DNA of 6,431 bases from Chryseobacterium sp. UBA6632 (lineage in GTDB: Bacteria; Bacteroidota; Bacteroidia; Flavobacteriales; Weeksellaceae): the NCBI GenBank assembly GCA_002455915.1, contig DKLU01000250.1, positions 1,260 to 7,690 on the forward strand, given 5' to 3'. The translations under genes were made by a program, and so were the position numbers. This document shows, one piece after another, positions 5,999-6,431 of this stretch (position 1 is the stretch's first letter; every line of letters begins with the position of its first letter). The notes under the pieces were generated by a model that was given only the letters and a program-made list of their open reading frames with translations, was not told the origin of the DNA and did no database searches.

Positions 5999-6109
5999 AA
6001 CAAAGGGATATTACAAAGAAAATAATTATTTTTATGGAATCTTAATCGGCTATTAAAGTCTTATTAAAAAAACAGAATAACCCAAAAAATCAACATTAAA
6101 CAATAAGGA

Positions 6110-6361
6110 ATGAACGGAAAAACAATTTCAGAATTAACAGACGAAGAGCTACTGGACAAAAGAATGAAAGCTAAAAATACTAATATTATAAGTGCTGTAT
6201 TAATTGGCTTTTTTGTAGGAATTGCCGTCTTTAGTGCTGTTAAAAAAGGACTCGGATTTTTCACATTTTTCCCATTAATTTTTGTATTTATGCTGATGCG
6301 AAATCAATCAGAAGCGAAAGAACTGGATAAAGAGATTAAAGCAAGAAATCTGAAATTTTAA
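6110..6361 (+). CDS. Small two-helix membrane protein, function unknown
   Basis: This is an 83-residue protein I cannot assign to a named family. Residues 1-24 are charged (ISELTDEELLDKRMKAK). Two hydrophobic segments follow, at about 25-44 (IISAVLIGFFVGIAVFSAV) and 49-62 (GFFTFFPLIFVFML), separated by a short Lys-containing turn (KKG). The tail (63-83) is again charged and probably helical (QSEAKELDKEIKARN). Both ends are therefore likely cytoplasmic, with a helical hairpin in the inner membrane. The start ATG has an A-rich upstream (CAATAAGGA), a slightly better ribosome site than its neighbours have. It lies 167 bp after ohr, behind a terminator, so it should have its own promoter, but I see no convincing one. 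Clean codon structure and membrane-hairpin logic support a real gene. Confidence 0.75.
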   Translation: MNGKTISELTDEELLDKRMKAKNTNIISAVLIGFFVGIAVFSAVKKGLGFFTFFPLIFVFMLMRNQSEAKELDKEIKARNLKF

Positions 6362-6383
6362 TTTTTTTAATCAACCTTTGAAA

Positions 6384-6431
6384 TTGAAAAAAATTCTTTT
6401 CCTCGCCATTGCGACTTTTACATGCTTACAA
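6384..6431 (+). CDS. Start of a secreted protein or lipoprotein, cut by the window edge
   Basis: From TTG 6384 to the right edge the frame reads as a classic signal peptide: MKKILFLAIATFTCLQ if TTG is the start codon. There is no in-frame ATG between the upstream stop (6351-6353) and the edge, so initiation is likely at this TTG or the one at 6378, which would give MKLKKILF. The Cys (codon 6423-6425) after ATFT could be a lipobox cysteine or just part of the hydrophobic core; the window is too short to tell. It begins 22 bp after the small membrane protein, so co-transcription is possible. The mature protein is not visible and no function can be given. Confidence 0.6.
   Translation, partial: MKKILFLAIATFTCLQ

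Noticed and set aside
5990..6109. Promoter for the small membrane protein
   Set aside because: TATTTTTA at 6027-6034 is only a partial -7 match and the nearest TTG is 32 bp away, too far for a confident call.
6064..6264. Minus-strand open frame opposite the small membrane protein
   Set aside because: It overlaps the better-supported plus-strand gene. Its Ser run and hydrophobic parts mirror that gene, and no start signal or homology is seen.

Overview
The window looks like ordinary chromosome from a member of the Bacteroidota, most likely a Chryseobacterium or close Flavobacteriia relative. The reasons are the AT-rich DNA, the absence of Shine-Dalgarno sequences before the starts, a textbook flavobacterial promoter (TTG - 19 bp - TAnnTTTG) at 4328-4357, and protein sequences of flavobacterial character. 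The genus is my inference from protein recognition, not a search. All supported genes are on the + strand. There is no mobile element, CRISPR array, tRNA or rRNA, and no gene-free stretch longer than about 240 bp.

Region 1 (1-3063) is the tail of a tryptophan operon running into lipB. An unrecognised C-terminal fragment (2-241) overlaps the start of trpB (231-1436). It is followed by trpA (1484-2263) and the octanoyltransferase gene lipB (2296-3024). A strong hairpin terminator at 3030-3063 closes the unit. TrpA and TrpB form the two-enzyme tryptophan synthase channel; LipB starts protein lipoylation and shares no pathway with them. The trpB/trpA junction holds two inward-facing arms of four degenerate 7-bp units (1406-1433 and 1503-1530). 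They encode the last residues of TrpB and part of the first 16 residues of TrpA.

Region 2 (3064-4242) is a single gene for a secreted serine hydrolase of the beta-lactamase/S12 fold, with a possible promoter before it and a clear terminator after it.

Region 3 (4243-5998) is an organic-peroxide and electrophile stress operon: an FMN nitroreductase, an OhrR-type redox-sensing MarR repressor and the peroxidase Ohr. The ohrR stop and the ohr start abut exactly. The single promoter carries two short palindromes between and over its -33 and -7 boxes, which are good candidates for OhrR operators. A hairpin terminator follows ohr.

Region 4 (5999-6431) holds a small two-helix membrane protein of unknown function and the first codons of a secreted protein or lipoprotein, apparently with a TTG start, cut by the window edge.

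I found no convincing new biological system. The items most worth a second look are the heptamer-repeat junction inside trpB/trpA, the operator-like dyads of the stress operon, and the unidentified gene upstream of trpB.
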